Shown: in pieces, positions 25,310-35,265 of the stretch
Numbering within the stretch: position 1 is the stretch's first letter
Layout of the letters: each line of letters opens with the position of its first letter
Translations under genes and position numbers: made by a program
NCBI RefSeq assembly: GCF_028683095.1
Contig: NZ_JAJUBC010000003.1
Location: forward strand, 1-64,000
Reading direction: 5' to 3'
Source: Enterovibrio gelatinilyticus
Lineage (GTDB): Bacteria; Pseudomonadota; Gammaproteobacteria; Enterobacterales; Vibrionaceae
Length of the DNA stretch: 64,000 nt
Notes under the pieces: generated by a model
What the model saw: the letters and a program-made list of their open reading frames with translations, nothing else
What the model was told of the DNA's origin: nothing
Databases searched by the model: none

Positions 25310-26449
25310 ATGGAAAAAAAATTGTCTGAAAACCAACAAACAGAAAGCCAATCACTAACGATTAGTGGCGTTTACAAGCCGCTCTTCGATGCACCAAGCG
25401 TCACGTTAATGGCGTTGCTGAGCCTGACGGTGGTTTTGGTGCCTGTATTGAATTTATGGGTGCCAGAAAGCAGCCCTTTTCATTTAGAAACGTACACCGT
25501 TTCGTTACTGGGTAAATACCTTAGCTTTGCCATTCTTGCTTTGGCGGTCGATCTGGTGTGGGGCTACCTTGGCATATTGAGTTTGGGTCATGCCGCTTTC
25601 TTTGGATTGGGTGGTTACGCCATGGGCATGTATCTGATGCGTCAGATTGGCGACCGCGGTGTGTACGGCAACCCGGAAATTCCCGACTTTATGGTTTTTC
25701 TCAATTGGCAGGAATTACCTTGGTTTTGGATGGGTTTTGACCAATTTTGGTTCGCCTGCATTATGGCCGTGGTAATACCCGGTGCGTTGGCGTTTGTGTT
25801 TGGGTGGTTGGCATTTCGCTCACGCGTATCAGGCGTCTATTTGTCGATTATGACACAAGCCATGACCTTTGCGCTGATGCTCGCTTTCTTTCGCAATGAA
25901 ATGGGGTTTGGTGGAAATAATGGCCTGACCGATTTCAAAGATATTCTCGGCTTTAGCCTTCAAAGTGATGCCACGCGTGTGTCCTTATTTGTTGCCACAG
26001 TCATCGCATTGATGCTGGCTTACCTGTTGTGTCGTGCAATCGTGGTTAGCCGATTAGGAGCGCTGACTATCGCGATTCGAGACGCGGAATCGCGTACCCG
26101 TTTCGTGGGATACACGGTAGAGAAAAGCAAGCTTTGGTTATTCGTGTTATCTGCCGCCATTGCAGGCGTTGCTGGAGCATTGTATGTCCCACAGGTCGGT
26201 ATTATTAACCCTGGCGAGTTTGCGCCGTTGAATTCGATTGAAGTGGTGGTGTGGGTGGCTCTTGGCGGCAGGGCAACGCTATATGGCGCGATTATTGGCG
26301 CACTCCTTGTTAACTATGCCAAGAGTTGGTTCACCGTGGAGTTCCCCGAAGTTTGGTTATTCGCGTTGGGTGCATTGTTTGTGCTGGCTACCTTGTATTT
26401 GCCAAATGGGGTGAGCGGATTCTTGCGGAAACAGGAGACAAATTCATGA
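25310..26449 (+). CDS. urtC: Urea ABC transporter, permease UrtC
   Basis: A LivM-type permease of 379 residues with many membrane segments. Family stretches are VDLVWGYLGILSLGHAAFFGLGGYAMG and GFGGNNGLTDF. It starts 6 nt after urtB and its stop overlaps the urtD ATG (ATGA at 26446-26449), indicating translational coupling. Confidence 0.96.
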   Translation: MEKKLSENQQTESQSLTISGVYKPLFDAPSVTLMALLSLTVVLVPVLNLWVPESSPFHLETYTVSLLGKYLSFAILALAVDLVWGYLGILSLGHAAFFGLGGYAMGMYLMRQIGDRGVYGNPEIPDFMVFLNWQELPWFWMGFDQFWFACIMAVVIPGALAFVFGWLAFRSRVSGVYLSIMTQAMTFALMLAFFRNEMGFGGNNGLTDFKDILGFSLQSDATRVSLFVATVIALMLAYLLCRAIVVSRLGALTIAIRDAESRTRFVGYTVEKSKLWLFVLSAAIAGVAGALYVPQVGIINPGEFAPLNSIEVVVWVALGGRATLYGAIIGALLVNYAKSWFTVEFPEVWLFALGALFVLATLYLPNGVSGFLRKQETNS

Positions 26450-27339
26450 TGTCGAAAGCACTGTGGAACGAAGGTGTTCGTTACCAAGCGGAACATCTAC
26501 CAGAACAAACGGGAAGCGCAGAGTTCTTTGCTGATCTCACGCGTCGTGACCAGGTGTTCAGCTTTTTGAAACCACCATTCAACCCCAAGGTCGATGTAAA
26601 AAGCGGCATGTTGCTTTATGTCGAAGGTGTGTCTGTTTCCTTTGATGGGTTCAAAGCGATTAACGATTTAAACCTCTACATCAAGGAAGGCGAATTGCGC
26701 TGCATTATCGGCCCAAATGGGGCGGGTAAAACCACCATGATGGACATCATCACGGGTAAGACACGGCCCGATACGGGTGAAGTATGGTTAGGGCAGCAAC
26801 TCAATCTTCTCAACATGGATGAAGCGCAAATTGCGAACGCAGGGATCGGGCGGAAATTTCAAAAACCGACGGTATTTGAAGCGCTGTCGGTTTGGGAGAA
26901 TCTTGAGCTTTCCATGTCTGGAAAGAAAGACACTTGGGCACTGTTTCGGGCAGTTCTATCGAGTGAGCAAAAATGCGACATCATGCGTGTATTGGAGCTT
27001 ATAGGCTTAGAAACGCACTACAGAATGCAAGCAGGAAGGTTGTCACACGGCCAGAAGCAATGGCTAGAAATTGGCATGTTATTGATGCAAAAGCCGCGAC
27101 TGTTGCTGGTGGATGAGCCTGTTGCTGGAATGACTCACCAAGAGATGGATAGAACCTCGGAGCTTTTGCTATCACTGGCGGGCAACCATTCGATCATGGT
27201 GGTGGAGCATGACATGGACTTCGTCAGAAGTATCGCGTCTACCGTGACCGTATTGCATCAAGGACATGTATTGGCTGAAGGCAAGATGAAAGAGATCCAA
27301 GATGATCCGCGGGTTCGCGAAGTCTACTTGGGGCAATAG
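26446..27339 (+). CDS. urtD: Urea ABC transporter, ATPase UrtD
   Basis: One of two cytoplasmic ATPases of the Urt importer. Walker A GPNGAGKTT, signature LSHGQKQWLEIGMLL and Walker B RLLLVDEPVAGMT are present. The ATG at 26446 overlaps the urtC stop and follows AGGAG (26432-26436), giving 297 residues; the longer in-frame start at 26326 lies inside urtC and is rejected. Confidence 0.96.
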   Translation: MMSKALWNEGVRYQAEHLPEQTGSAEFFADLTRRDQVFSFLKPPFNPKVDVKSGMLLYVEGVSVSFDGFKAINDLNLYIKEGELRCIIGPNGAGKTTMMDIITGKTRPDTGEVWLGQQLNLLNMDEAQIANAGIGRKFQKPTVFEALSVWENLELSMSGKKDTWALFRAVLSSEQKCDIMRVLELIGLETHYRMQAGRLSHGQKQWLEIGMLLMQKPRLLLVDEPVAGMTHQEMDRTSELLLSLAGNHSIMVVEHDMDFVRSIASTVTVLHQGHVLAEGKMKEIQDDPRVREVYLGQ

Positions 27340-27409
27340 CACATTGAACTTGAGGCAATAACACTTTGAACGCGCAGCGAGCGCATATGGATATAAGACA
27401 GGAAACGCC

Positions 27410-28105
27410 ATGCTGAGTGTAAATGGATTAAATCAGCGATACGGGGAAAGCCAAACGCTTTGGGATTTGTCCCTAAACGCGCCAAAAGGGAAATGCACTG
27501 TGGTGATGGGGAGAAACGGTGTCGGCAAAACGACGCTGCTTGAAAGCATTATGGGATTACTGGCTGTTGATAGTGGCGAGATGATACTGGAAGAAGAGGA
27601 TCTCGTTAAACATCGCGCAGAAATGCGCCCGCGCTTGGGCGTGGGGTATGTGCCTCAAGGGCGGCAGATCTTTCCGCGATTGACCGTGGAAGAAAACTTG
27701 GAAATAGGGTTACCGATCCGCCCCAAGAGTGACAGGAAAATACCGCCATATATCTATGAGTTGTTCCCTGTTTTGGCAGAAATGAAAAAGCGTTTTGGCG
27801 GTGATTTGTCTGGTGGACAGCAACAGCAGTTAGCCATTGCACGTGCATTGGTGATTGACCCAAAACTCTTGTTGCTAGATGAGCCGACAGAAGGCATTCA
27901 ACCGAACATTGTTCAAGAGATAGGTGACATTATCTGCAAACTCAATCAAGAAATGGGGCTAACGGTTATTTTGGTTGAACAAAAGCTCCCATTTGCACGA
28001 AAGGTTGGTGACCGATTTTGCCTACTTGATCGGGGACGTGATGTTGCGAGTGGCGAGATGAGTCATTTGTCTGATGACCTGATTCGACAGTATCTGACGG
28101 TGTAG
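27410..28105 (+). CDS. urtE: Urea ABC transporter, ATPase UrtE
   Basis: The second ATPase (LivF type, 231 residues). The UrtE-typical Walker A GRNGVGKTTLLES, signature DLSGGQQQQLAIARAL and Walker B KLLLLDEPTEGIQPNIV are present. It completes the five-gene urea importer, and ureD begins 10 nt after it, so uptake and hydrolysis genes form one transcription unit. Confidence 0.97.
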   Translation: MLSVNGLNQRYGESQTLWDLSLNAPKGKCTVVMGRNGVGKTTLLESIMGLLAVDSGEMILEEEDLVKHRAEMRPRLGVGYVPQGRQIFPRLTVEENLEIGLPIRPKSDRKIPPYIYELFPVLAEMKKRFGGDLSGGQQQQLAIARALVIDPKLLLLDEPTEGIQPNIVQEIGDIICKLNQEMGLTVILVEQKLPFARKVGDRFCLLDRGRDVASGEMSHLSDDLIRQYLTV

Positions 28106-28115
28106 AGGAGCGCAC

Positions 28116-29018
28116 ATGGCCCAAACTGTGATTGATTGGCCCATTCACACCTTGGATGAAATGCCATCCCGAAGTTGGGAAGCTGAGCTAACCCTTGGCT
28201 ATGTGGCGCGGGGCGATAAAACCGTGCTTAAGCATCGCACCCATAAAGGTCCTCTTGCGGTTCAGCGTTCGCTATACCCAGAAGGCGGCGTGTGCCATAC
28301 CCATCTTTTGCACCCGCCTGGCGGGGTTGTAGGCGGTGATTCATTGGATGTGCATGTCGATCTCGCTGTCGGTTCGAAAGCACTGATTACCACTCCTGGT
28401 GCAACGCGATTTTATCGATCGGATGGTCGTATTGGCCAGCTTACACAGACCCTTACGGTTGCCGATAGCGCAAGACTTGAATGGCTACCGCTAGAAAATA
28501 TCGCCTTTCCCAATGCGCGTTTGCGCACGCGCACGGCGATCTCTCTAACGGCTAGCGCTCAGTTTATTGGCTGGGATGTGTGGACACTAGGACAGCCCGC
28601 GACAGAAACCACATTTGAAAACGGCGAAATTGATGGGTTAACCACAGTGCATGTCGATGAGCGATTGATTCTTTGTGAACGCCTTCGTGTGAATCCTGAG
28701 CAAATGCGTTTTTCTGCAACGGGGCTAAGAGGGCATTCGGTATGTGGCACATTGATTGTGCACGGCGATGCGGAAGCCATCGTGGAGAGGCTCAAGCTCT
28801 GGTGGAGTGAGCAACAAGAGCAAAAATTGACCCGCGCAGACATGACGAATCTGACGGGGATTGAATTGGGTATCACAGAGGTTGATGGTTTGGTGATTGT
28901 GCGTGCGTTGGCGCTTAAAACTGACGTTCTGTTCAACGTCATGGCTTTGTGCTGGCAACAGGTTCGACTGCATTGGACCGGAGAAATACCTGATATTCCA
29001 AGAATTTGGCGAACATAA
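28116..29018 (+). CDS. ureD: Urease accessory protein UreD
   Basis: A scaffold for apo-urease activation; with UreF and UreG it channels nickel to UreC. Family features are SLYPEGGVCHTHLLHPPGGVVGGDSLDV and TPGATRFYRSDG. The 300-residue length is slightly above average because of a short N-terminal extension. It has GAGGAG ahead of the ATG and precedes the structural genes. Confidence 0.96.
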   Translation: MAQTVIDWPIHTLDEMPSRSWEAELTLGYVARGDKTVLKHRTHKGPLAVQRSLYPEGGVCHTHLLHPPGGVVGGDSLDVHVDLAVGSKALITTPGATRFYRSDGRIGQLTQTLTVADSARLEWLPLENIAFPNARLRTRTAISLTASAQFIGWDVWTLGQPATETTFENGEIDGLTTVHVDERLILCERLRVNPEQMRFSATGLRGHSVCGTLIVHGDAEAIVERLKLWWSEQQEQKLTRADMTNLTGIELGITEVDGLVIVRALALKTDVLFNVMALCWQQVRLHWTGEIPDIPRIWRT

Positions 29019-29071
29019 AACGACGATGTCGTTGTGCAATAGAAGCAGCGACACGGTAAGGAGTGAATACC

Positions 29072-29374
29072 ATGGAGTTGACACCCAGAGAGAAGGACAA
29101 GCTATTGTTGTTCACCGCAGCACTAGTGGCAGAAAGACGAAAAGAGCGGGGATTAAAGCTGAATTACCCTGAGTCAGTCGCTCTAATTAGCGCGGCAATC
29201 ATGGAAGGTGCTCGGGACGGAAAAACCGTTGCTGAGTTAATGGACTTTGGGCGCACCATCTTGACGGTGGATGATGTGATGGACGGTGTGCCGAGCATGA
29301 TCCACGACGTGCAAGTGGAAGCGACGTTTCCTGATGGGACCAAATTGGTCACCGTCCATGACCCCATTGTGTGA
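29072..29374 (+). CDS. ureA: Urease gamma subunit
   Basis: The smallest structural subunit (100 residues), starting [20 protein letters not shown] and ending in VHDPIV. ATG at 29072 stands 8 nt after AAGGAG (29058-29063); the upstream GTG at 29063 overlaps that site and is rejected. It assembles with UreB and UreC into the (alpha-beta-gamma)3 enzyme in the cytoplasm. Confidence 0.98.
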   Translation: MELTPREKDKLLLFTAALVAERRKERGLKLNYPESVALISAAIMEGARDGKTVAELMDFGRTILTVDDVMDGVPSMIHDVQVEATFPDGTKLVTVHDPIV

Positions 29375-29384
29375 GGAATCCCTT

Positions 29385-29765
29385 ATGTCTCAGACCAGTC
29401 TCTCTCGCTCTTCGGGTTCAAATTCAGGCATTGTGCCGGGAGAAATGAGAACCAAAGACGGCGATATCGAAATTAACGCGGGTAAAACGAAAGTGTCAAT
29501 TGATGTCGCGAATACGGGTGATCGTCCGATTCAGGTAGGGTCGCACTATCACTTTTTCGAAGTGAATGATGCGTTGGTGTTCGACCGAATCACTGCGCGT
29601 GGATTTCGCCTAAACATACCTTCCGGCACCGCTGTTCGTTTTGAACCGGGTCAAAGCAGAACCGTCGAATTGGTTGCTTACGCGGGATCTCGCACCGTTT
29701 ATGGTTTCCAAGGCAAAGTGATGGGGCCATTAGATGGCACCGGAACCCCGAAGAAGGACGATTGA
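29385..29765 (+). CDS. ureB: Urease beta subunit
   Basis: 126 residues with the core [19 protein letters not shown] and [21 protein letters not shown], ending in [11 protein letters not shown]. It carries a short extra N-terminus rich in Ser. ATG at 29385 is 10 nt past the ureA stop; the in-frame start at 29334 inside ureA is rejected. Confidence 0.98.
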   Translation: MSQTSLSRSSGSNSGIVPGEMRTKDGDIEINAGKTKVSIDVANTGDRPIQVGSHYHFFEVNDALVFDRITARGFRLNIPSGTAVRFEPGQSRTVELVAYAGSRTVYGFQGKVMGPLDGTGTPKKDD

Positions 29766-29766
29766 T

Positions 29767-31470
29767 ATGGCACGTATTTCGCGCAAAGCCTATGCCGAGA
29801 TGTTTGGGCCAACCACGGGAGATTGTGTCCGATTGGCTGATACGGATCTTTGGTTGGAAGTGGAGAAAGACTATACCGAATATGGCGATGAGGTGAAGTT
29901 TGGCGGCGGTAAGACTATTCGTGATGGAATGGGACAAAGCCAACGACCGAGTTTTGAAACGCCAGACTTAGTGATCACCAATGTTGTTGTGTTGGATTAT
30001 TGGGGCATTGTAAAAGCCGATTTAGCGGTAAAAGGCGGACGGATTACAGGTATCGGCAAAGCGGGTAACCCTGATGTGCAAGACAATGTCGATATTATCA
30101 TCGGCCCAGGAACAGAGGTCATTGCTGGTGAAGGGCAAATCGTCACTGCGGGAGGCATCGATACACATATTCACTATATCTGCCCACAGCAAATTGATGA
30201 GGCGCTCACTTCTGGAGTGACCACAATGATTGGCGGAGGCACAGGCCCAGCGACAGGGACGAATGCCACCACGTGTACACCAGGGCCTTGGAACATTCAT
30301 CGAATGCTGGAATCGCTTGATGCATTTCCCATGAACTTCGGTTTGCTGGGCAAAGGTAATGCGAGTTTGCCTGATGCACTTGATGAACAAATCGTTGCGG
30401 GTGCGTGCGGTCTTAAGCTACACGAAGATTGGGGTTCTACGCCGGCGGCGATTGATAACTGCTTGAGTGTTGCTGAAGTGACCGACGTACAGGTGGCCAT
30501 TCATACCGATACGCTCAACGAATGTGGCTTTGTGGAAGCAACGCTCGGCGCGATTGGAGATCGCGTTATCCATACCTACCATACGGAAGGTGCGGGTGGC
30601 GGTCATGCGCCGGACATCATTAAAGCGGCAGGTTTGCCGAACGTTCTGCCATCCTCTACCAACCCAACGCGACCTTATACCGTGAACACGGTGGATGAAC
30701 ACCTCGACATGCTGATGGTGTGTCATCATTTATCGCCGTCTATTGCCGAAGACATCGCCTTTGCGGAGTCACGTATTCGTCGTGAAACCATTGCCGCAGA
30801 AGATATGTTGCATGACATGGGGGCGTTTTCCATGATTTCGTCAGACTCCCAAGCCATGGGGCGAATCGGCGAAGTAATACTGCGTACGTGGCAAACCGCG
30901 CACAAAATGAAAGTGCAGTTTGGCGCGTTAGAAGGCGACCCAAGCCACAGCGATAACTGTCGCATTAAACGCTATATCGCGAAATACACCATCAACCCCG
31001 CCATTACTCACGGTATCTCGCACGAAGTGGGTTCGATAGAAGAAGGAAAATTGGCTGACTTGGTGCTTTGGAAGCCCGCTTTCTTTGGTGTTAAGCCTTC
31101 ATTGGTAATCAAAGGCGGTTTGATTGTGACAGCGCCAATGGGCGACCCCAATGGATCTATTCCAACGCCACAGCCAGTGCATTATCGACCTATGTTTGGC
31201 GCGTATGGCGCGGGGCCACAGCAGAGTTCGCTGCTGTTTATGTCTCAAGCATCTATCGACAGTGGCGTGCCAGATATGTTGGGTTTAAAAAGCGGTGTCA
31301 GCGCGGTCAAAAATTGCCGAAATATTCGCAAAAGCGACATGAAATTAAACGACTGGCAGCCAAATATTGAGGTTGATTCGCAGACCTATGAAGTGAGAGC
31401 TGATGGGCAGCTCTTGGTTTGTCAGCCTGCAGATGTATTGCCAATGGCGCAGCGTTACTTTCTGTTTTAA
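29767..31470 (+). CDS. ureC: Urease alpha (catalytic) subunit
   Basis: Hydrolyses urea to ammonia and carbamate at a dinuclear nickel centre. Nickel ligands and active-site groups are visible: the two His of [10 protein letters not shown], the carbamylated Lys and following His of GLKLHEDWG, the His of HTDTLNE and [15 protein letters not shown], and the mobile-flap Cys-His of MVCHHLSPS. At 567 residues it is full length. ATG at 29767 lies 1 nt after the ureB stop. Confidence 0.99.
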   Translation: MARISRKAYAEMFGPTTGDCVRLADTDLWLEVEKDYTEYGDEVKFGGGKTIRDGMGQSQRPSFETPDLVITNVVVLDYWGIVKADLAVKGGRITGIGKAGNPDVQDNVDIIIGPGTEVIAGEGQIVTAGGIDTHIHYICPQQIDEALTSGVTTMIGGGTGPATGTNATTCTPGPWNIHRMLESLDAFPMNFGLLGKGNASLPDALDEQIVAGACGLKLHEDWGSTPAAIDNCLSVAEVTDVQVAIHTDTLNECGFVEATLGAIGDRVIHTYHTEGAGGGHAPDIIKAAGLPNVLPSSTNPTRPYTVNTVDEHLDMLMVCHHLSPSIAEDIAFAESRIRRETIAAEDMLHDMGAFSMISSDSQAMGRIGEVILRTWQTAHKMKVQFGALEGDPSHSDNCRIKRYIAKYTINPAITHGISHEVGSIEEGKLADLVLWKPAFFGVKPSLVIKGGLIVTAPMGDPNGSIPTPQPVHYRPMFGAYGAGPQQSSLLFMSQASIDSGVPDMLGLKSGVSAVKNCRNIRKSDMKLNDWQPNIEVDSQTYEVRADGQLLVCQPADVLPMAQRYFLF

Positions 31471-31508
31471 CGCGTTAGGTTTTCAGTCACTTTTCTTGAG
31501 GATCTTGG

Positions 31509-31964
31509 ATGATCGAATTTACACAAGTCAGTAATGCACCGGAAGATTCTGAACACCTTCCGACGGTGCACTTAGGAATAGAAGCACGAATCAAAAGTCG
31601 TATTAAGGTAACGCTTGATGATGGCAGTGAAGCAGGGTTGTTTTTGCCTAGAGGTCTGACCCTGCGTGGCGGGGATGTGCTTATTTCCGCTGATGGGATT
31701 CGCGTGCGTGTTGTAGCGGCGGAAGAAAATGTGTCGACAGTGTACGCCAGCTCGTCACACCTCTTGGCACGATTGAGCTATCACCTTGGTAATCGTCACG
31801 TGCCGCTTCAAGTTGGTGACGGTTGGGTACGCTATCAGCATGATCATGTCCTTGATGAAATGGTGAGGTTACTTGGCGGAAACGTGGTTGTCGAAATGGC
31901 ACCATTTGAACCTGAGTCCGGTGCTTATGGCGGTCACTCATCAGGTCACAATCATCATCACTAA
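31509..31964 (+). CDS. ureE: Urease accessory protein UreE (nickel chaperone)
   Basis: A nickel metallochaperone, 151 residues. The N-terminal domain binds partner proteins; the C-terminal metal-binding part contains HLLARLSYHLGNRHVPLQV and a short His-rich tail (GHSSGHNHHH). It is in the operon 38 nt after ureC. Confidence 0.96.
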   Translation: MIEFTQVSNAPEDSEHLPTVHLGIEARIKSRIKVTLDDGSEAGLFLPRGLTLRGGDVLISADGIRVRVVAAEENVSTVYASSSHLLARLSYHLGNRHVPLQVGDGWVRYQHDHVLDEMVRLLGGNVVVEMAPFEPESGAYGGHSSGHNHHH

Positions 31965-32023
31965 ATGCACGTCGATATTGAGAACGCTTTAACAAAGAGA
32001 GTAATAACAGAGGAAGAAAGAAC

Positions 32024-32254
32024 ATGGAAAAGAAACCGTTGTTTGCTGCGGCATGTTTAGTGTTGATTGCATCGATGGCGATGCCAGTCGCTGCACACCC
32101 ACATAAAGAATCAGCCAGTGGCGACACCATTGTAAATACTGTCACGCATGATCATGCTGGCGGTGTGAGCTCAACCAGCACCTGTATGAGTAAAAAGGGT
32201 GAAAAAGAGACATCGTCGAATGACTGCACAGTATCGCCTGTTTCAACTCATTAG
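32024..32254 (+). CDS. Small exported His/Cys-containing protein in the urease operon
   Basis: A 76-residue ORF with a strong ribosome site (GAGGAAG) and a clear signal peptide (LVLIASMAMPVAA). The predicted mature peptide of about 51 residues begins HPHKES, has a second HDH cluster, two Cys and a C-terminal His. It lies between ureE and ureF and overlaps the ureF start by 35 nt in another frame. I do not recognise the family. Position and His content suggest a periplasmic nickel- or metal-binding role, which is inference only. Confidence 0.7.
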   Translation: MEKKPLFAAACLVLIASMAMPVAAHPHKESASGDTIVNTVTHDHAGGVSSTSTCMSKKGEKETSSNDCTVSPVSTH

Positions 32255-32888
32255 TCCGTCACTGCCCGTTGGCGCATTCAGCTACTCCCAAGGTCTTGAG
32301 TGGGCGATTGAATGTGGATGGGTGGGGAGCCAATCTGATTTAACAGACTGGCTCAATGGCATGGCCTTTGACTCAATGCTCTACCTCGAATTGCCTGTGT
32401 TGCGTCGTATATATCGTGCATTTCAATCAGGCGATGTTGAAGCAGCGGAGTATTGGTGCCAATGGTTATATGCCAGCCGCGAAACAGCGGAATTCAGGAA
32501 AGAAGAAATCCAGCGTGGCAGAACCATGTTGACCTTGCTTAAGCAACTTAACGTGGTGGACGACGGCAACGTTTGGGCCGGCATTGCTCAAAAAAGCCAG
32601 ATCGCTGGATTTGCACTTGCTGGGGTTCGTTGGGGCATTGACGAAGAAACACTGTGTGAAGGCTATATCTGGAGTTGGTTGGAAAACACTGTGATGGCAG
32701 GCGTAAAGCTGATTCCTTTAGGACAAACCGCAGGGCAAGAGGTGCTATTGGCATTGACGTCAGTGCTTGATGATGTGGTGGCAGCCTCACACGACGTAAT
32801 GGATGAGCAAATCGGCGGGTTTGCACCTGCTCAGGCGATCGCTTCAAGCCAACATGAAACGCAATATTCGCGACTATTTCGCTCTTAA
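32220..32888 (+). CDS. ureF: Urease accessory protein UreF
   Basis: Partner of UreD and UreG in nickel delivery. The hallmark LFQLISPSLPVGAFSYSQGL is at the N-terminus, with LEWAIECGWV after it. I prefer ATG at 32220 (222 residues) to the GTG at 32199, because the protein then begins as UreF proteins usually do; neither has a good independent ribosome site, consistent with coupling to the overlapping small exported protein. Confidence 0.95.
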   Translation: MTAQYRLFQLISPSLPVGAFSYSQGLEWAIECGWVGSQSDLTDWLNGMAFDSMLYLELPVLRRIYRAFQSGDVEAAEYWCQWLYASRETAEFRKEEIQRGRTMLTLLKQLNVVDDGNVWAGIAQKSQIAGFALAGVRWGIDEETLCEGYIWSWLENTVMAGVKLIPLGQTAGQEVLLALTSVLDDVVAASHDVMDEQIGGFAPAQAIASSQHETQYSRLFRS

Positions 32889-32919
32889 TCTTTTCGGTTA
32901 GGAGTTAAGGAGAATGACT

Positions 32920-33540
32920 ATGAGCTACAAACAGCCTTTACGTGTCGGTGTGGGTGGTCCTGTTGGGTCAGGAAAGACCGCATTGCTTGAAGTATTGTGC
33001 AAAGCGATTCGAACCACTTATAGCATTGCTGTGGTCACGAATGACATTTATACCCGTGAAGATCAGCGTATTTTGACGGAAGCCCAAGCCTTGGATGCAG
33101 ACCGAATTGTAGGCGTTGAAACAGGCGGGTGCCCACATACTGCCATCAGGGAAGATGCTTCAATGAACCTTGAAGCCGTGGACAGCTTGGCGCGTCATCA
33201 TAAAGATTTGGACGTGGTGTTTGTTGAAAGTGGCGGCGACAACTTAAGTGCGACCTTCAGCCCCGAACTCGCGGACCTGACTATCTATGTGATTGATGTA
33301 GCGGAAGGGGAAAAGATCCCGCGTAAAGGCGGGCCCGGTATTACCCGTTCCGATTTACTGGTTATCAATAAAATTGACTTAGCACCGTATGTGGGCGCCG
33401 ATCTCAATGTGATGGAAGCCGACACAAAACGAATGCGCAAAGACAAACCCTATGTATTTACCAATCTAAAAGAGAAACAAGGGTTAAGCGATATCATCGA
33501 TTTTATCGAGACTGCTGGCATGCTGAAAAAAACGGGCTAA
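32920..33540 (+). CDS. ureG: Urease accessory GTPase UreG
   Basis: A SIMIBI-class GTPase that powers nickel insertion. P-loop [13 protein letters not shown], the metal-binding CPH in [15 protein letters not shown], and [13 protein letters not shown] are all present. ATG at 32920 is 7 nt after AAGGAG (32907-32912), whereas ATG at 32914 is too close, so the product has 206 residues. It is the last gene of the operon; a short CGGGC/GCCCG hairpin overlaps its stop but lacks a T-run. Confidence 0.97.
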   Translation: MSYKQPLRVGVGGPVGSGKTALLEVLCKAIRTTYSIAVVTNDIYTREDQRILTEAQALDADRIVGVETGGCPHTAIREDASMNLEAVDSLARHHKDLDVVFVESGGDNLSATFSPELADLTIYVIDVAEGEKIPRKGGPGITRSDLLVINKIDLAPYVGADLNVMEADTKRMRKDKPYVFTNLKEKQGLSDIIDFIETAGMLKKTG

Positions 33541-33576
33541 TCGCCCGCATTCAAATGTATTTTTAGTGTGAGTTGA

Positions 33577-34104
33577 TTACTTCGCCAGTGTGTTAACTGC
33601 ATCTTGAAGCTGCGCTTTGATTTCTTCATTGCGTAGCGTTTGCGTTTCCATGTCGAAGTTATCGTAGAAACTTGGCACGGAAAGCGAGGCTTTTACATCG
33701 GCTGCGAAGTAAGGAGCAGAACCAACAGCACCTTGAAGTACAGAACCTGCACCGCCTGGGCCAGGTGATGTAGCAAGAAATACCACAGGCTTGCCTTGGA
33801 ACACTTTCATGTCGATACGTGACGTCCAGTCGAATACGTTTTTGTAGGCCGCAGTATAAGAACCATTGTGCTCAGCGAAAGAGATGATGATGGCATCTGC
33901 TTCGCCAATTTTTGAAAAGAATGCCTTCGCTTGTTCTGGCTGCCCTAATTCTGCTTCACGGTCTGAGCTGTAAATGGGCATTTCAAAGTCGTTCAAATCC
34001 AGTGTTTCTACTTCCGCATCTTCAATAAGGCTTGCCGCATAGACGGCTAATTGCTTGTTGATTGACTGAGAGCTGTTGGTTGCGCCAAATGCTAATACTT
34101 TCAT
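33577..34104 (-). CDS. NADPH-dependent FMN reductase family protein
   Basis: A 175-residue flavodoxin-like protein. FGATNSSQSINKQLA is the phosphate loop for FMN, ISFAEHNGSYTAAYKNVFDW and ATSPGPGGAGSVL are family regions. It would reduce FMN, quinones or other small acceptors with NAD(P)H. It is divergent from a LysR regulator across 202 bp, suggesting control by that protein. Confidence 0.88.
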   Translation of the reverse strand: MKVLAFGATNSSQSINKQLAVYAASLIEDAEVETLDLNDFEMPIYSSDREAELGQPEQAKAFFSKIGEADAIIISFAEHNGSYTAAYKNVFDWTSRIDMKVFQGKPVVFLATSPGPGGAGSVLQGAVGSAPYFAADVKASLSVPSFYDNFDMETQTLRNEEIKAQLQDAVNTLAK

Positions 34105-34306
34105 GGTGTTTCCTCTAAGAATTCGTGTTGTTTTCGCCGTGTGGCGTCAGGTTGTAAGCCTGTAAGTTTGGTTGACGTCTTATGTCTTGAAGTCACTATA
34201 AATCTGTTCCATACAAAGATTAATGTCCTATATGAATAATGATTGTTTCCATATGACATGTAATTAATTATGCTCAGTGGTTCGGAAAGGCATGAGATAT
34301 GGGAAA

Positions 34307-35206
34307 ATGAACACACAACTGCTAGATGGAATGGTGATATTTCGAGAGGTGATGAAGGCTGGCAGTTTTACCAAAGCAGCGGATCGCACAGGGCACTCAA
34401 CATCCTATATCAGCAAAGAAATCAACAAGCTGGAAGAGCGGCTAGGTGTACGCTTGTTGCATAGAACAACGCGATCACTAAGCTTAACGCCAGAAGGTGA
34501 GCTGTATTATGAGCAGTGTCGGCAAATAGTTCAGGATGCTGAAGAGCTTGAAAATGCCATGTTGGGTCGTCAGGTGACGCCGAAAGGAAACCTTAAAATA
34601 AGTTGCCCAACCAGTTTTGGTTTAACGCGTTTAGCACCATTTTTACGGGGGTTCTCCGAAGCGTATCCAGATATCTCTCTGAACATTGAACTCAATGACC
34701 GAAAGATAGATTTGGTTGCTGAGGGGTTTGATATCGCGATTCGCGCTTCACAAGCGCTCGATGACTCAAGTTTGATTAGCCGAAAAATTCATTCTTCGCA
34801 CGCGGTCACTATTGCATCCCCTGCATATGTTGAAAAACACGGCTTACCGACGCATCCGCAAGATTTGGTCAACCATAAAGTCATCAGTTACAGCAATATC
34901 CCGTCTTACAATACGTGGCGCTATAAAAACCATGACGGCAGTGCGATTGACGTTGAGCTAGAGAGTTTCGTGGTGAGTAACAGTTCGCAGTTGGAGTTGT
35001 TGTTGTGTCTTTCGGGAGAAGGGATCACGCGGATGCCACTGTTTAATTTGAATGGTGAGTTAGAATCTGGCGAACTGATTGAACTGTTCCGTGATTTTCC
35101 GCGAACCAATATTGATGTGTTTATTGTCTATCCAAGCCGTAAGCACATGTCATCAAAGGTTCGTTGTTTTATCGATTTTCTTATCGAGGCCATGAAAGTG
35201 GAGTAA
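34307..35206 (+). CDS. LysR family transcriptional regulator
   Basis: N-terminal winged helix (FREVMKAGSFTKAADRTGHSTSYISKEINKLEERLGVRLLHRTTRSLSLT) followed by a periplasmic-binding-like effector domain. I start at ATG 34307, giving the usual short N-terminus and 299 residues; the upstream in-frame GTG at 34277 lacks support. By the LysR pattern it probably controls the divergent flavin reductase gene. The effector is unknown. Confidence 0.9.
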   Translation: MNTQLLDGMVIFREVMKAGSFTKAADRTGHSTSYISKEINKLEERLGVRLLHRTTRSLSLTPEGELYYEQCRQIVQDAEELENAMLGRQVTPKGNLKISCPTSFGLTRLAPFLRGFSEAYPDISLNIELNDRKIDLVAEGFDIAIRASQALDDSSLISRKIHSSHAVTIASPAYVEKHGLPTHPQDLVNHKVISYSNIPSYNTWRYKNHDGSAIDVELESFVVSNSSQLELLLCLSGEGITRMPLFNLNGELESGELIELFRDFPRTNIDVFIVYPSRKHMSSKVRCFIDFLIEAMKVE

Positions 35207-35231
35207 GCGTCCTTGCACAACGCCCGACAGT

Positions 35232-35257
35232 GAAAAAAGCCCCTGCGTGGGGCTTTC
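35232..35257. terminator. Bidirectional intrinsic terminator
   Basis: Stem AAAGCCCC / GGGGCTTT between the LysR gene and the converging TDT transporter gene, with A-run on one side and T-rich sequence on the other. Confidence 0.8.
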
Positions 35258-35265
35258 GTATTTTG

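Noticed and set aside
33528-33560. Terminator overlapping the ureG stop
   Set aside because: CGGGC/GCCCG is a short stem with no adjacent T-run.
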